DNA of 5,375 nucleotides from Thermoplasmata archaeon (lineage in GTDB: Bacteria > Actinomycetota > Acidimicrobiia > Acidimicrobiales > Acidimicrobiaceae): assembly GCA_021836665.1 (NCBI GenBank), contig JAKBHQ010000378.1, forward strand, positions 1-5,375, read 5' to 3'. The notes under the pieces were generated by a model. The model was not told the origin of the DNA, searched no databases, and saw only the letters and a list, made by a program, of their open reading frames with translations. The position numbers and the translations under genes were made by a program. This document shows, piece by piece, positions 4,914 to 5,375 of this stretch. Position 1 is the stretch's first letter. The number at the start of each line of letters is the position of its first letter.

Positions 4914-5120
4914 TTATCTATCCTTTGGCATCTCGCAGGAAAATGCCGCTTCATCGATTTTGGCATGCCAAAACTCAGCGCAAATTCTCATTACCATTCC
5001 AGTTGGCATGTACTACCCTGAATCGAATCCGACCGGTCCAAAAAAGCTACCCCCGATGTCAAAATCCTCAAAGCGCTTCGGCCTCTCTAGTTGGGTATTT
5101 AGCGAGCCAAGGGTTCCAAT
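4914..5120 (-). pseudogene. In-frame continuation of the right-edge gene beyond its stop, likely decayed C-terminus
   Basis: The frame of the right-edge gene stays open after its TAA (5123-5121). It runs 35 sense codons to a TAG (5015-5013) and then 32 codons to a final TAA (4916-4914). The pieces read naturally: IGTLGSLNTQLERPKRF, EDFDIGGSFFGPVGFDSG and YMPTGMVMRICAEFWHAK. Each internal stop is one C-to-T change away from a glutamine codon (CAA and CAG), the usual way nonsense mutations arise. The simplest reading is a gene truncated by two nonsense mutations. Readthrough is possible but unsupported, because ald, ggt and the YbjQ-type gene use TAA or TAG as normal stops. Open stretches this short also occur by chance. 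Confidence 0.35.
4958..4973. repeat. 16-bp perfect palindrome TTTTGGCATGCCAAAA
   Basis: A perfect, uninterrupted 16-bp palindrome lies inside the minus-strand open frame, where it would encode part of FWHAK. Its half-site TTGGCAT also occurs at 4925-4931 and 5003-5009. It may be a protein-binding site or chance. Confidence 0.4.
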
Positions 5121-5375
5121 TTATCTTCCAAAAGAAACATCAAGGACGGAAGGTGCAACGGGTGTCGTCAAATTATGGTCATGCTCTAGGTGGATTAGCA
5201 CATCGTCCAGTCCAAAAGATTCTGCTACTTCCACCGCCGGAGTATAAGACTCGCTAAGCCTCGGCTCCATTCCAAAAAAAGTAAACCTGGGATTCAAAAC
5301 CGACCAAAGTGGTCGCCACCGAAAAACTGCCTGTTTACCTTCTTCGGCCGAGGCAAAATCACGGACAACCGACGA
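5121..5375 (-). CDS. Partial gene of unknown function, C-terminal part, runs off right edge
   Basis: On the minus strand 84 codons are open from the window edge to a TAA at 5123-5121; the start lies outside. The translation is rich in the residues expected of a real soluble protein: WRPLWSVLNPRFTFFGMEP, LSESYTPAVEVAESFGLDD and VLIHLEHDHNLTTPVAPS. It has balanced acidic and aromatic content and many G-starting codons. Two overlapping plus-strand frames (starting 4925 and 4960) are Arg/Gln/Ser-rich and look like shadows. No family is recognised. The cluster HLEHDH could bind metal but this is speculation. The frame remains open beyond the stop, so the gene may originally have been longer (see 4914-5120). 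It converges on the YbjQ-type gene. Confidence 0.55.
   Translation of the reverse strand, partial: SSVVRDFASAEEGKQAVFRWRPLWSVLNPRFTFFGMEPRLSESYTPAVEVAESFGLDDVLIHLEHDHNLTTPVAPSVLDVSFGR

Noticed and set aside
4925..5257. Two overlapping plus-strand frames of 110 and 95 codons at the right end
   Set aside because: Their composition is shadow-like, with no binding site. The opposite strand reads much more like real protein, although certainty is limited.
5301..5315. Dyad CGACCA-AAG-TGGTCG
   Set aside because: It lies inside the right-edge coding frame, is an isolated 6-bp dyad, and has no promoter context.

Overview
The window looks like bacterial chromosomal DNA of moderate GC content (about half G+C by eye). 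It holds three intact genes with recognisable products, several non-coding stretches with repeats and dyads, and open frames running off both edges. The organism cannot be fixed from sequence alone. The fused double YbjQ-type protein and the general style of the genes would fit a mid-GC actinobacterium, for example an Acidimicrobiia-like lineage, but this is a guess. No rRNA, tRNA, CRISPR array, transposase or integrase was seen.

Layout: Positions 1-611 have no recognisable gene. An open minus-strand frame runs off the left edge (1-203). Two small plus-strand ORFs (177-487) overlap at TAATG, a bulged hairpin lies at 247-272, and a strong 13-bp inverted repeat (560-601) sits just past the end of ald. 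On the minus strand, 612-1667 is ald (alanine dehydrogenase), preceded by a good ribosome binding site. The 284-bp gap between ald and the divergent ggt gene holds three perfect dyads, so it is the best candidate for a shared control region. On the plus strand, 1952-3583 encodes a gamma-glutamyltransferase-like Ntn-hydrolase of the YwrD type, with a conserved catalytic threonine, no signal peptide and a short lid loop.

From 3584 to 4063 there is non-coding DNA with a clean heptanucleotide tandem array (10.7 copies of ATCTGGT), flanked on both sides by ACCTT/AAGGT dyads. Then 4064-4864 (plus) encodes a protein made of two tandem YbjQ/UPF0145 domains. Convergent to it, on the minus strand, the right edge carries the C-terminal part of an unrecognised protein (5121-5375). 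Its frame stays open beyond the TAA stop, through a TAG, to a second TAA at 4914. This suggests a gene broken by nonsense mutations, or less likely stop-codon readthrough.

How the genes may work together: ald interconverts L-alanine and pyruvate with ammonia, and ggt-like enzymes hydrolyse or transfer gamma-glutamyl groups. Their divergent arrangement around a dyad-rich spacer would fit co-control of amino-acid or glutathione-type nitrogen scavenging. This is inference. No convincing new multi-gene system was found; the most unusual items are the interrupted right-edge gene, the heptamer array with its flanking dyads, and the ald/ggt control region.
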